64,000 nucleotides of DNA from assembly GCF_000406105.1 (NCBI RefSeq), contig NZ_CM001974.1:4140805-4204804 (forward strand), in the 5' to 3' direction. The position numbers were made by a program, and so were the translations under genes. Source of the stretch: Dickeya chrysanthemi NCPPB 402 (GTDB lineage Bacteria > Pseudomonadota > Gammaproteobacteria > Enterobacterales > Enterobacteriaceae). Shown here piece after piece: positions 32,366 to 40,534 of this stretch (positions are counted from its first letter, which is position 1; every line of letters starts with the position of its first letter). The notes beneath the pieces were generated by a model. The model worked only from the letters and a program-made list of their open reading frames with translations, did no database searches and was not told the origin of the DNA.

Positions 32366-33805
32366 ATGATAAAAATGACGCTTCCGGTCGCACCTTACTA
32401 CGATGAGATGCTCAGCGCAGAAGGCTCGCAACGCCAGCACTACGACGCCTACTGGCAATGGTTGCAACAGACCGACCAGCACGCTATCCGCCAGAAGAAA
32501 GAGCAGGCGGAACTGCTGTTCCACCGGGTGGGGATTACCTTTAACGTGTACGGTGAAGAAGGCGGCACCGAGCGCCTGATTCCATTTGACAGCGTGCCGC
32601 GCATCATTCCGGCACACGAATGGCGTATGCTTGATCTTGGCATTCGCCAGCGGGTCAAAGCTCTCAACGCTTTCCTTTACGATATTTACCATCAGCAACA
32701 CATACTCAATGTTGGAATTGTGCCGCGCGAACAGGTACTGGCCAACGAGCAGTATCAGCCGTGCATGCAAGGCGTCGACCTGCACAACAATATCTACGCC
32801 CACATCACCGGCATCGACATGGTGCGCAACAGCGACGGCCGCTATTACGTGCTGGAAGACAACCTGCGCACGCCCTCCGGTGTCTCCTACATGCTGGAAA
32901 ATCGCAAAATGATGATGCGCCTTTATCCAGACTTGTTCGCCCGCCAGCACATCGCGCCGGTGGAACGCTACCCCAGCTACCTATTGCAGACCCTGCGGGA
33001 AAGCACCCACGTCGACGACCCGACGGTGGTGGTGATGACGCCGGGCCGCTTCAACAGCGCCTATTTCGAGCACAGCTTCCTCGCCCAGCAAATGGGGGTG
33101 GAACTGGTGGAAAGCGCCGACCTGTTCGTGAAGGAAGGTGCGGTGTACATGCGCACCACCGAAGGCCCGTGCCGGGTGGATGTTATCTACCGCCGCATCG
33201 ACGACGCGTTCCTCGACCCGCTGGCGTTCCGCGCCGATTCGATGCTCGGCGTACCGGGGCTGCTGTCGGTGTACCGGGCCGGCGGCGTGGTGCTGGCGAA
33301 CGCCATCGGCACCGGCGTGGCGGACGACAAATCCATCTACCCCTACGTACCGGAGATGATCCGTTTTTACCTGTCCGAGGAGCCTATTCTCGGCAATATC
33401 CCAACCTGGCAGTGCCGCAAATCCGACGACCTCGGCTACGTGCTGGCCCATCTCGACAGCATGGTGGTGAAAGAGGTTCACGGCGCGGGCGGCTACGGCA
33501 TGCTGGTCGGCCCCAAATCCACCCGCCAGCAAATCGACGATTTCCGCCGGCGGCTGTTGGCCAACCCCGGCAACTACATTGCGCAGGACACGCTGGCGCT
33601 CTCCACCTGCCCGACGTTTGTCGAGGAAGGGCTGGCGCCGCGCCACATCGACCTGCGCCCGTTCGTGCTGTACGGCGAGGAGATCCGGCTGGTACCCGGC
33701 GGGCTGACCCGCGTGGCGCTGACCGAAGGCTCGCTGGTAGTGAACTCTTCGCAAGGGGGCGGCACCAAAGATACCTGGGTGATGGAGGAGGACGAATCAT
33801 GCTAA
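32366..33805 (+). CDS. Circularly permuted ATP-grasp protein (DUF404/DUF407)
   Basis: 479 aa from ATG 32366, chosen over an in-frame TTG at 32330 because AGGGGA lies 5 bases upstream. The family is a circularly permuted ATP-grasp ligase predicted to form peptide (amide) bonds. Recognisable blocks: PFDSVPRIIPAHEW, GVDLHNNIYAHITGIDMVR, YYVLEDNLRTPSGVSYMLEN (nucleotide/metal segment), VVKEVHGAGGYGMLVGP and a C-terminal RPFVLYGEEI...GGLTRVAL. First gene of a four-gene unit with alpha-E, transglutaminase and Anbu. Its last 7 bases overlap the next start. Substrate unknown. Confidence 0.9.
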   Translation: MIKMTLPVAPYYDEMLSAEGSQRQHYDAYWQWLQQTDQHAIRQKKEQAELLFHRVGITFNVYGEEGGTERLIPFDSVPRIIPAHEWRMLDLGIRQRVKALNAFLYDIYHQQHILNVGIVPREQVLANEQYQPCMQGVDLHNNIYAHITGIDMVRNSDGRYYVLEDNLRTPSGVSYMLENRKMMMRLYPDLFARQHIAPVERYPSYLLQTLRESTHVDDPTVVVMTPGRFNSAYFEHSFLAQQMGVELVESADLFVKEGAVYMRTTEGPCRVDVIYRRIDDAFLDPLAFRADSMLGVPGLLSVYRAGGVVLANAIGTGVADDKSIYPYVPEMIRFYLSEEPILGNIPTWQCRKSDDLGYVLAHLDSMVVKEVHGAGGYGMLVGPKSTRQQIDDFRRRLLANPGNYIAQDTLALSTCPTFVEEGLAPRHIDLRPFVLYGEEIRLVPGGLTRVALTEGSLVVNSSQGGGTKDTWVMEEDESC

Positions 33806-34728
33806 GCCGTACCGCCAGCGAACTGTATTGGATGGCCCGCTATCTGGAGCGGGCGGAGAGTGTTGCCCGCGTGCTGGACGTCACCTACAAGCTGTCGATG
33901 ATGCCGCGTCACAACCAGCAGCAGCATGACCTGTCGCTGCCGCTCAACCTGACGTTTACTCACGAGCTGTTTCAGGAGCGCTACGCCCGCTTCACCATGA
34001 ATAACCTGCTGAACTTCTTTGCGCTGGACAGCCACAACCCCAGCAGCATCTACAGTTGCATCGAAATGGCGTGGAACAACGCCCACGCGGTGCGCGGCAG
34101 CCTATCGTCCGAGGTATGGGAGTGCATCAACACCACCCGCATCGACATCCGTAACCTGCGCCAGTCCGGGGTGGACAAGATCGGCATCGACGCCTTTTTC
34201 GACTGGGTGAAAGAGCGCGCGCACCTGTTTCGCGGCGCCATGTTCGGCACCCTGCTGCGCAACGACGCCCAGTGTTTTATCCGCATCGGCACCCTGATCG
34301 AACGGGCGTTCGCTACCGCCCAATTGCTGACCATCAAAGATCAGCAACTCAACAACGACCCGGACCCGGTACGCGAATACTACCGGCTCGACACCCTGCT
34401 GCGCGCGGTGAGCGCGCGCGAGGCGTACCACAGTATTTACCGTCAGCCCATCAGCCGGGAAACCGTCACCGAACTGCTGGTGCTGCGCAACGACGTGCCG
34501 CGCTCGCTGCACGCCTGCGTGGACGACCTTGTACAACAGTTAGAAATGATCGGCAGCGAGCGGGCGCGAATTCCGCAACGATTGGCCCACCTGCTGAACG
34601 TAGAACTGCGCTTCAGCTCGATCGACGACGTACTGGCCGACGACCTGCAACGCTATCTCAACCGTTTCCTCACCAAAATCAACGAACTGGCTGACAGCAT
34701 CCGTCACACCTATCTGGAGGCGCTATGA
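33799..34728 (+). CDS. Alpha-E domain protein (DUF403)
   Basis: 309 aa from ATG 33799, overlapping the ATP-grasp gene by 7 bases. All-helical alpha-E protein with the family start LSRTASELYWMARYLERAE and the repeated helical segments SVARVLDVTYKLSM, RHTYLEAL. It always accompanies the permuted ATP-grasp and is proposed to be its partner or scaffold in peptide-bond formation. A much longer frame that starts inside the upstream gene is an artefact of overlap. Overlaps the transglutaminase gene by 4 bases (ATGA), so translation is coupled. Confidence 0.9.
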   Translation: MLSRTASELYWMARYLERAESVARVLDVTYKLSMMPRHNQQQHDLSLPLNLTFTHELFQERYARFTMNNLLNFFALDSHNPSSIYSCIEMAWNNAHAVRGSLSSEVWECINTTRIDIRNLRQSGVDKIGIDAFFDWVKERAHLFRGAMFGTLLRNDAQCFIRIGTLIERAFATAQLLTIKDQQLNNDPDPVREYYRLDTLLRAVSAREAYHSIYRQPISRETVTELLVLRNDVPRSLHACVDDLVQQLEMIGSERARIPQRLAHLLNVELRFSSIDDVLADDLQRYLNRFLTKINELADSIRHTYLEAL

Positions 34729-35546
34729 AACTGACCATCAACCACCTGACGCACTACCGCTATGATGAAGAAGTGAAGTTCAGCACCCAGTACCTGCGAC
34801 TGACGCCGCAAAGTTCTGCTCGCCAGCGTATTCGGGAATGGAAACTGACCCTGCCGACATCCGCCGTCGCCACCACCGATGCTTACGGCAACCTGATGCA
34901 CGTGCTGACGCTGGACCATCCTCATCACGACATTCTGATCCACGCTCAGGGCGTGGTGGAAATCGCCGATAATGTAGAAGATCTGTCCGAGGAGAGCGGC
35001 GAGTCGCTGTCGCCGCTGGTGTTCCTGCGCGGTACCGAGCTGACCGAGGCGGACGAGCCGATTCGCGAGTTTGCCCGGCGCTATTACCGCGAGGCCGATC
35101 CGGCGGGCAGCCTGGAAACGCTGATGGCGGAACTACGGCTGAAAATGCCGTATACTCCCGGCGCCACGCAGGTACACGATACCGCGGCGGCGGCTTTTGC
35201 CAAAGGCAAAGGGGTATGTCAGGATCATACCCACGTGTTTCTGGCCTGCTGTCGCAGCCTGCGAATTCCGGCGCGTTACGTCAGTGGTTACGTCTATAGC
35301 CGGGATACCGAACACGTGGCGATGCACGCCTGGGCCGAAGCCTGGCTAAACGAGCGCTGGTACAGCTTTGATATCACCAACAATACCCGCCGGCTCAATC
35401 AGCACTTGCGGCTGGCGGTGGGGATGGATTATCTGGATGCCTGCCCGGTACGCGGCAGTCGTCTCGGCGGTGGTTGTGAAGAGATGTTTTCCGAGGCTGA
35501 AGTGAGCCTGTTTGAGCGACAGCAGCAGGTGCAACAACAGCAATAG
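34725..35546 (+). CDS. Transglutaminase-like cysteine protease
   Basis: 273 aa. An N-terminal beta domain (NHLTHYRYDEEVKFSTQYLR) precedes the transglutaminase core with catalytic Cys165 (KGKGVCQDHTH), His201 (MHAWAEAW) and Asp216 (SFDITN). No signal peptide, so it acts in the cytosol. In this operon type it is thought to cleave, or make, isopeptide/peptide bonds on the product of the ATP-grasp enzyme. The C-terminus is a short Gln-rich tail (QQQVQQQQ). A 17-bp tandem repeat follows before Anbu. Confidence 0.9.
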   Translation: MKLTINHLTHYRYDEEVKFSTQYLRLTPQSSARQRIREWKLTLPTSAVATTDAYGNLMHVLTLDHPHHDILIHAQGVVEIADNVEDLSEESGESLSPLVFLRGTELTEADEPIREFARRYYREADPAGSLETLMAELRLKMPYTPGATQVHDTAAAAFAKGKGVCQDHTHVFLACCRSLRIPARYVSGYVYSRDTEHVAMHAWAEAWLNERWYSFDITNNTRRLNQHLRLAVGMDYLDACPVRGSRLGGGCEEMFSEAEVSLFERQQQVQQQQ

Positions 35547-35561
35547 TGAGTCCTGTTTAAC

Positions 35562-35625
35562 CCAAACGGTTTGTTAAACCAAACGGTTTGTTAAACCAAA
35601 AGGGTTGTTAACTCAAAAGGTGTTG
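35562..35625 (+). repeat. 17-bp tandem repeat between transglutaminase and anbu
   Basis: Two identical units CCAAACGGTTTGTTAAA (35562-35578, 35579-35595), a third diverged unit CCAAAAGGGTTGTTAAC (35596-35612), and a partial fourth, TCAAAAGGTGTTGT, whose AAGGTG is the Shine-Dalgarno of anbu. Each unit also contains a small inverted repeat (AAACGGTTT). Copy-number change would alter the gap between two coupled genes and possibly anbu translation. Confidence 0.85.
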
Positions 35626-35626
35626 T

Positions 35627-36361
35627 ATGACCTACTGTGTGGCCATGCGTCTGTCTGACGGGCTGGTCTTCGCTTCCGACTCCCGCACCAATGCGGGGGT
35701 TGATCACATCGCAACCTTCAGAAAGCTCCACGTATTCCATCAGGAAGGTGAGCGCGTGTTAGTTATCCAGTCGGCGGGTAATCTTGCCACCACCCAAAGC
35801 ATTATCAGCCTGCTCAAAGCGCGTATCCACGCCCAACATACGCCCAACCTGATGCAAGCCAGTACCCTGTACGACGCCGCCACGCTGGTGGGTGAAACCG
35901 TGCGCGAGGTTATCCACCGCGACAGTCTGGCCCAGCAGAACGGTAGCAGCACCAATTTCGGCTGCAACCTGTTGCTTGGCGGCCAGATTGGCGACGAAGC
36001 CCCCCGGCTGTTCCACATCTACCCGGAAGGCAACTTTATCGAAGCCACCGTCGACACCCCTTACTTTCAGATAGGCGAGAGCAAATACGGTAAACCGATT
36101 ATCGACCGGGTGTTGACGATGGATACCCCATTGGAACAGGCCATGTGCTGCGCGCTGATTTCCATCGACTCCACGCTGCGCAGCAACCTGTCGGTCGGCC
36201 TGCCGCTGGATGTGATGATGTATCGCGCCGGCAGTTTCGATATCAGCGAACAGCGCCGCATCACCGAAAACGACCCTTACTTCGCCACCATCCGTAAAGC
36301 CTGGTCGGAAGGATTGCTGAATACCTTTCGCCAACTGCCGCCGTTTCCGCCACAAGCGTAA
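35627..36361 (+). CDS. anbu: Anbu proteasome-like peptidase
   Basis: 244 aa Ntn-hydrolase of the ancestral-beta-subunit family. After Met removal the N-terminus is TYCVAMRLSDGLVFASDSRT: Thr1 is the nucleophile, Asp17 and Lys32 (FRKLH) complete the proteasome-type triad, and no propeptide is present. Anbu assembles in open helical or ring forms rather than a closed 20S barrel. It lies 80 bases after the transglutaminase gene, on the far side of the tandem repeat, and completes the ATP-grasp/alpha-E/transglutaminase/Anbu set. The physiological substrate of this set is not known. Confidence 0.92.
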   Translation: MTYCVAMRLSDGLVFASDSRTNAGVDHIATFRKLHVFHQEGERVLVIQSAGNLATTQSIISLLKARIHAQHTPNLMQASTLYDAATLVGETVREVIHRDSLAQQNGSSTNFGCNLLLGGQIGDEAPRLFHIYPEGNFIEATVDTPYFQIGESKYGKPIIDRVLTMDTPLEQAMCCALISIDSTLRSNLSVGLPLDVMMYRAGSFDISEQRRITENDPYFATIRKAWSEGLLNTFRQLPPFPPQA

Positions 36362-36397
36362 GGCAGACGCTATCGTCGGCGGAGGCTTAAGGATGAC

Positions 36398-36442
36398 ATA
36401 TCTACCCTAGCTCATTCGAGTTATCGTAATGAGTTAGGGTAT
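36398..36442. repeat. Short palindrome after anbu
   Basis: TACCCTAGCTCATT and AATGAGTTAGGGTA form arms around a 10-base loop. The ends resemble the TATACCC termini of the larger palindromes at 16871 and 28489. It lies between the convergent anbu and immunity-candidate genes and may serve as a terminator. Confidence 0.55.
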
Positions 36443-36479
36443 AAAACCGCCCAAGGCACGTCTCATTCCTTTATAAATT

Positions 36480-36860
36480 TCAGAAAGGGTATTTGTTATA
36501 AAAGGCCACTCTCTCCCTGTAGGCTTTAACCATACATTCATTATATGCAATAGAGTATGCTGGCGAATCTTTAATATTTAATAATCCTTCAGCCTTACAC
36601 TCACTAATACTATATTTCTCCCAGAATAATTTCGCCTCATCAATGGAGGCGATAAAATCATCATAGTTAGCCAAATCGTCACGACGAATACTTTTTATAA
36701 AGCCATGATATATATTATTATATTTTTCAGCCTCTTTATGAGACAGCAGTTCCATACAACTCTGAATATAGGCTGTCACCTTTTTGTCATAGCAGGATTG
36801 AATCTCATTTGCTTGAGATGAAAATGATAAAAATAAAACAAAAAACACTAGTACTTTCAT
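36480..36860 (-). CDS. LprI-like periplasmic protein, probable immunity to adjacent muramidase
   Basis: 126 aa with a Sec signal peptide (MKVLVFFVLFLSFSSQA, cleavage before NEIQ) and four Cys in the mature part (CYDKK, QSCMELL, SECKAEG, NECMVKA). The spacing fits DUF1311, the LprI family of lysozyme inhibitors. Its start overlaps the end of the muramidase gene by 4 bases. A periplasmic lysozyme inhibitor next to a secreted peptidoglycan hydrolase is the expected immunity gene. Function inferred from fold and position. Low GC. Confidence 0.75.
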   Translation of the reverse strand: MKVLVFFVLFLSFSSQANEIQSCYDKKVTAYIQSCMELLSHKEAEKYNNIYHGFIKSIRRDDLANYDDFIASIDEAKLFWEKYSISECKAEGLLNIKDSPAYSIAYNECMVKAYRERVAFYNKYPF

Positions 36861-37456
36861 TTCCCCTCCTTCAAATAGACTATTCTTTTTCTACTTTTAT
36901 CATAAGCAGCCAAGCTGGGTGTGTTTTTTATAAGCAGAATGACATCTTCAGGCACATTCCTCTCAAAAGAAGGAACATATCTAACTCTCATTGCACCTTG
37001 ATAGATCATATCAATAAATACATCTTTCATTCTGCTATTCATATCATCCCAAGAAACAGCATTGGAATTTTTATACTTATTATAAAACCCTTTAGCTCTT
37101 GTAATATACATAGAAAATGATAGTTTAAACAGATTAGCTTGCTGAGAATGCGTTATTTCGCCGACTTTATCTCTGTTTTGTATCACAAACGCTGAGGCCT
37201 CACATCCACGCATCCCTGCGCCTTCTGAGATCGCAATGGCCTTATCTTGTGGAACGCCAGCACTCACAAGATGATAATATGACTCAGTTTGAGTTCTTTG
37301 ACCAAGATCGAACCCTCTTCCTATTGTCACTCCAGACGCGATATCCTTACAAATAGATGGATTACCTGGCCAATGGATTTTTCTTGAAAAATAGAGACTA
37401 CCAGGAATATCATCCCCCTCGGCATTGAAGGTAAAGAAGCCATCTTTAATATCCAT
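36857..37456 (-). CDS. Pesticin-type muramidase, probable T6SS effector
   Basis: 199 aa, single domain. SGVTIGRGFDLGQRTQ is the hallmark of the pesticin/T4-lysozyme-like fold: Thr44 and Asp50 have the 6-residue spacing of pesticin's Thr201 and Asp207, and an upstream AEGD offers the catalytic Glu (Glu13). A second conserved block is SEGAGMRGCEASAF. No signal peptide, so it depends on a dedicated exporter, consistent with the hcp gene 60 bases upstream in the same direction. It would cut glycan strands in a rival's periplasm. Low GC, typical of orphan effector modules. Confidence 0.8.
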   Translation of the reverse strand: MDIKDGFFTFNAEGDDIPGSLYFSRKIHWPGNPSICKDIASGVTIGRGFDLGQRTQTESYYHLVSAGVPQDKAIAISEGAGMRGCEASAFVIQNRDKVGEITHSQQANLFKLSFSMYITRAKGFYNKYKNSNAVSWDDMNSRMKDVFIDMIYQGAMRVRYVPSFERNVPEDVILLIKNTPSLAAYDKSRKRIVYLKEGK

Positions 37457-37515
37457 TTAACTTCCCTATACATTCCCTATTAATTATAAAAAACCAGCCT
37501 TAACTCTATTAAATA

Positions 37516-37996
37516 TCACTCATAATCATCATTCCATATACTATACCCAGACGTTCCTGCTGTTTTATGTGACCACTCTATTGACTTGTACTTCAACCGA
37601 ACCACTTCATATGGCAAAACTTCATTACTATTAATAGAGTGAGGGTAGGAGGATGATACATCCACAATTCTTGCATCTATTAGCTTCAGCTCATAGAAAA
37701 TCTCTAACTGTCCAGCAGAATTCGTTCTATAAAAAAAAGAAATTAGCAGCAAGCTTCTCATTGGAGGTAATAGACATACCAAGTAATGGTGATGACTTAT
37801 CTATCGGTTTAGTTAGTTGTATTGGATGATGAGCAATATTATCCTCTCTAGTTATAGAGTGGCTTAATCCTAATACTTGTATCTGGTTCTCATGCCCACT
37901 TTGATAGCGATTCCCAATAGAGTCAAAGGTTGAACAACCGGAAGAGATTAATCCCTGTTGGCTTCCCTCTAGGGTTAAATAAATAAGGTGTGACAT
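37516..37996 (-). pseudogene. hcp: Hcp tube protein, frameshifted at a T8 run
   Basis: Frame 1 from ATG 37996 encodes residues 1-88 of an Hcp: MSHLIYLTLEGSQQGLISSG, then SGHENQIQVLGLSHSITRED and TKPIDKSSPLL. It hits a stop after NFFFL. Frame 2 (down to 37516) carries the rest: FYRTNSAGQLEIFYELKL, PHSINSNEVLPYEVVRLKYK and SGYSIWNDDYE. The joint is eight A on the plus strand (37731-37738); seven would give continuous NFFFYRTN, as in intact homologues. Apart from this the whole Hcp is present, about 160 aa. Hcp forms the T6SS inner tube and carries effectors. It is an orphan here, with no other T6SS core gene. Confidence 0.85.
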
Positions 37997-38099
37997 ACAA
38001 ACGCTCCCTGTCTACTTAGATAATCATAGAATCCACAATAAGAAAACCACCCCAGTATATCCTGCAATATATGGCGCGCAAAGCAAACAAAACCAGATA

Positions 38100-39695
38100 T
38101 CACCGTTCCCGCGCCATCACGTCCCGCAGCCAGCCACAGCGCATTTCCGGCACCGCCAGCAGCAGTTGTTGCGTGTAGTCATCCAGCGGCGGCGAGAGCG
38201 CTTCCGTCACCGGGCCTTGCCGGACAATATGACCGTGACGCAACACCGCCACGGTGTCGGCCACTTCACGCACCACGTGCAAATCATGGGTGATAAACAG
38301 ATAAGCGACGCCGGTTTCCTGCTGGATCAGGCGCAGCAGCGCGAGCACGTCACGGGCGACCAGCGGGTCCAGCGCCGAGGTCGGCTCGTCGCAGACGATC
38401 AGCGACGGCTGCGCCGCCAGCGCCCGGGCAATACAGACCCGCTGTTTTTGGCCGCCGGACAGCGCGGTGGGGTAACGCTGCGCCATCTCCGCCGGCAACC
38501 CCACCTGATGCAACAAATCGCTGACGCGCAAGCGCCGCGCGGTGGCGTCTAGTTGGGTCAGGCATACCATTGCCCGCTCAATCTGCACGCCGACCGGCAA
38601 ACGCGGGTTGAGCGCCGTATCCGGGTGCTGGTGAATCATCTGGATCGATTGCAGTTGAGCGCGATTGCGCTGCGCCAGTTTCGGCGGCAAGGCGTCGCCA
38701 TTCAGCCGAATCTCGCCGCCCGCCGGTGCCAGCAGCCCGCACAGAGTACGCCCGAGCGTCGATTTGCCCGACCCAGACTCGCCGATCACCGCCAGCGTGC
38801 GCCCGCGCGCCAGTTGCAGCGATACATCCTGCAACACCGGTTGCTGCTGATAACGTGCGCCAAGGTGGCGGATATCCAGCAGGATGTCGTCGGTCGTCGG
38901 TTGCGGCACTTTGGGTTCGCCGCGTGCCTGTAACAGTTCGCGGGTATACGTTTCAGTGGGGTTATCCAACAGCGATGCCGTATCGCCGATTTCTACCTGA
39001 CGACCATGACGCAACACCATGATGCGGTGGCTGATTTGCGCCACCACCGCCAGATCGTGACTGATATACAGCGCGGCCACGCCGGTCAGGCGGATGATCT
39101 CGTCAATGGCATTGAGCACCCCGAGCTGGGTGGTGACGTCCAGCGCGGTGGTGGGTTCATCAAAAATGATCAGGTCGGGACCGGAGCACATCGCCATCGC
39201 GATCATTGCCCGCTGCAACTGCCCGCCGGATACCTGATGCGGATAACGCTGGAAGAAGGTTTGCGGTTCCGGCAACGACAATTGGGTAAACAGTTCGATT
39301 GCCCGTGCAATCGCCTGCTGGCGCGATAGCACACCGTGGCGCACCGCCGTTTCAATCACCTGCTCACCGATGCGTTGCGCCGGGTTGAACGACGCACTGG
39401 CGGATTGCGCCACATAGGCGATGCGCGCACCGCGCACCCGCCGTAGCTGCCGCTCCGATAACGCGGCCAGATCGCTGTGTTTATCGTCGTTCTGAAACCA
39501 GATATGCCCGCTGTCGATACGCATACCGTGACGACAGTGACCAAGAATCGCCTGGCCGATGGTGGACTTACCCGCACCGGACTCGCCAATCAACCCCAGC
39601 ACTTCGCCTTTATTGAGGGTAAAGCTGATGTCCTGCACCAGCGCCCGCCCGCCCGCGACTACGCACAACTGTTCAACCCGCAGCAACTCACTCAT
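38100..39695 (-). CDS. Peptide-type ABC importer, dual ATPase
   Basis: 531 aa with two complete nucleotide-binding domains, equivalent to fused OppD-OppF. Walker A GESGAGKST and GESGSGKST, signatures VSGGQLQRA and LSGGQKQRV, and Walker B LIIFDEPTTALD and LIVCDEPTSALD. Start overlaps the upstream permease by 4 bases. Powers import by the two permeases and binding protein above. Confidence 0.93.
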   Translation of the reverse strand: MSELLRVEQLCVVAGGRALVQDISFTLNKGEVLGLIGESGAGKSTIGQAILGHCRHGMRIDSGHIWFQNDDKHSDLAALSERQLRRVRGARIAYVAQSASASFNPAQRIGEQVIETAVRHGVLSRQQAIARAIELFTQLSLPEPQTFFQRYPHQVSGGQLQRAMIAMAMCSGPDLIIFDEPTTALDVTTQLGVLNAIDEIIRLTGVAALYISHDLAVVAQISHRIMVLRHGRQVEIGDTASLLDNPTETYTRELLQARGEPKVPQPTTDDILLDIRHLGARYQQQPVLQDVSLQLARGRTLAVIGESGSGKSTLGRTLCGLLAPAGGEIRLNGDALPPKLAQRNRAQLQSIQMIHQHPDTALNPRLPVGVQIERAMVCLTQLDATARRLRVSDLLHQVGLPAEMAQRYPTALSGGQKQRVCIARALAAQPSLIVCDEPTSALDPLVARDVLALLRLIQQETGVAYLFITHDLHVVREVADTVAVLRHGHIVRQGPVTEALSPPLDDYTQQLLLAVPEMRCGWLRDVMARER

Positions 39696-40507
39696 GACGG
39701 CCTCCGCCAGTTACGCCCATCGCGGCTTAACAGCCAGTCGGCCACCACATTGAGCGACACCGCCAGCAGGGCGATGGCCGCCCCCGGCACCAGCGCCGCC
39801 CACACGCCAAACAGAATGCCGTCTTTGTTGTCGCGCGCCAGCCCGCCCCAGTCGGCGGTCGGCGGCTGAATCCCCAGCCCGAGAAACGACAGCGCCGACA
39901 GGAACAGTAAAATGAAAATAAAACGCAGTGCGAACTCCGCCACCAGCGTGTTGCGTGCATTCGGCAAAATCTCACGCCACAGGATCCACCCCATCGACTC
40001 GCCGCGCAGTCGCGCCACCTCGATAAACTCCTGCGTGGCGATATCCACTGCCAGCGCGCGCGACACCCGTAGTACGCGGGTGGCTTCCAACACCCCTAAA
40101 ACCAGAATGATGATCACGGTGCTTTTCGGCAGCATCGCCAGTACCACCAACGCCAGAATCAGCGTAGGGATCGCCATCAACACATCGTTGACGCGGGAAA
40201 TCAGTTGATCGACCCAGCCGCCGCACACTCCCGCCAAAAAACCCAGCCCGGTGCCCAGCACAAACGCCAGCGCCGCCGCCAGCGCCGTCACGACTAACGA
40301 CGTGCGGGTGCCCCAGATCAAACGGGAAAACAGGTCGCGCCCGATATTGTCGGTACCGAGCCACGCCTGCGGCATCGGCCCCAGCCAGGCGCCGCCGACC
40401 ACCTTATCGGCCGGGTAAGGCGCAATCCAGGGCGCCAACAGCGCTACGCCGATAAACAGGCTCAGCCCCAACAGGCCAAGCACCACGGAAGGTTTTACAG
40501 CAGGCAT
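39692..40507 (-). CDS. ABC importer permease (DppC-like)
   Basis: 271 aa inner-membrane permease with about six TM segments and the EAA loop EFIEVARLRGESMGWILWRE that docks on the ATPase. PQAWLGTDNIGRDLFSR near the N-terminus is typical of the DppC/OppC branch. It sits 27 bases after the first permease and overlaps the ATPase gene. Confidence 0.92.
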   Translation of the reverse strand: MPAVKPSVVLGLLGLSLFIGVALLAPWIAPYPADKVVGGAWLGPMPQAWLGTDNIGRDLFSRLIWGTRTSLVVTALAAALAFVLGTGLGFLAGVCGGWVDQLISRVNDVLMAIPTLILALVVLAMLPKSTVIIILVLGVLEATRVLRVSRALAVDIATQEFIEVARLRGESMGWILWREILPNARNTLVAEFALRFIFILLFLSALSFLGLGIQPPTADWGGLARDNKDGILFGVWAALVPGAAIALLAVSLNVVADWLLSRDGRNWRRPS

Positions 40508-40534
40508 GTGCAGATATCCATTCGGTTGACGGCT

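Noticed and set aside
32761..34728. A 655-codon plus-strand open frame spanning two genes
   Set aside because: Its first 1 kb is an Arg/Pro/His-rich out-of-frame reading of the ATP-grasp gene. Only the part from ATG 33799 is the alpha-E protein.
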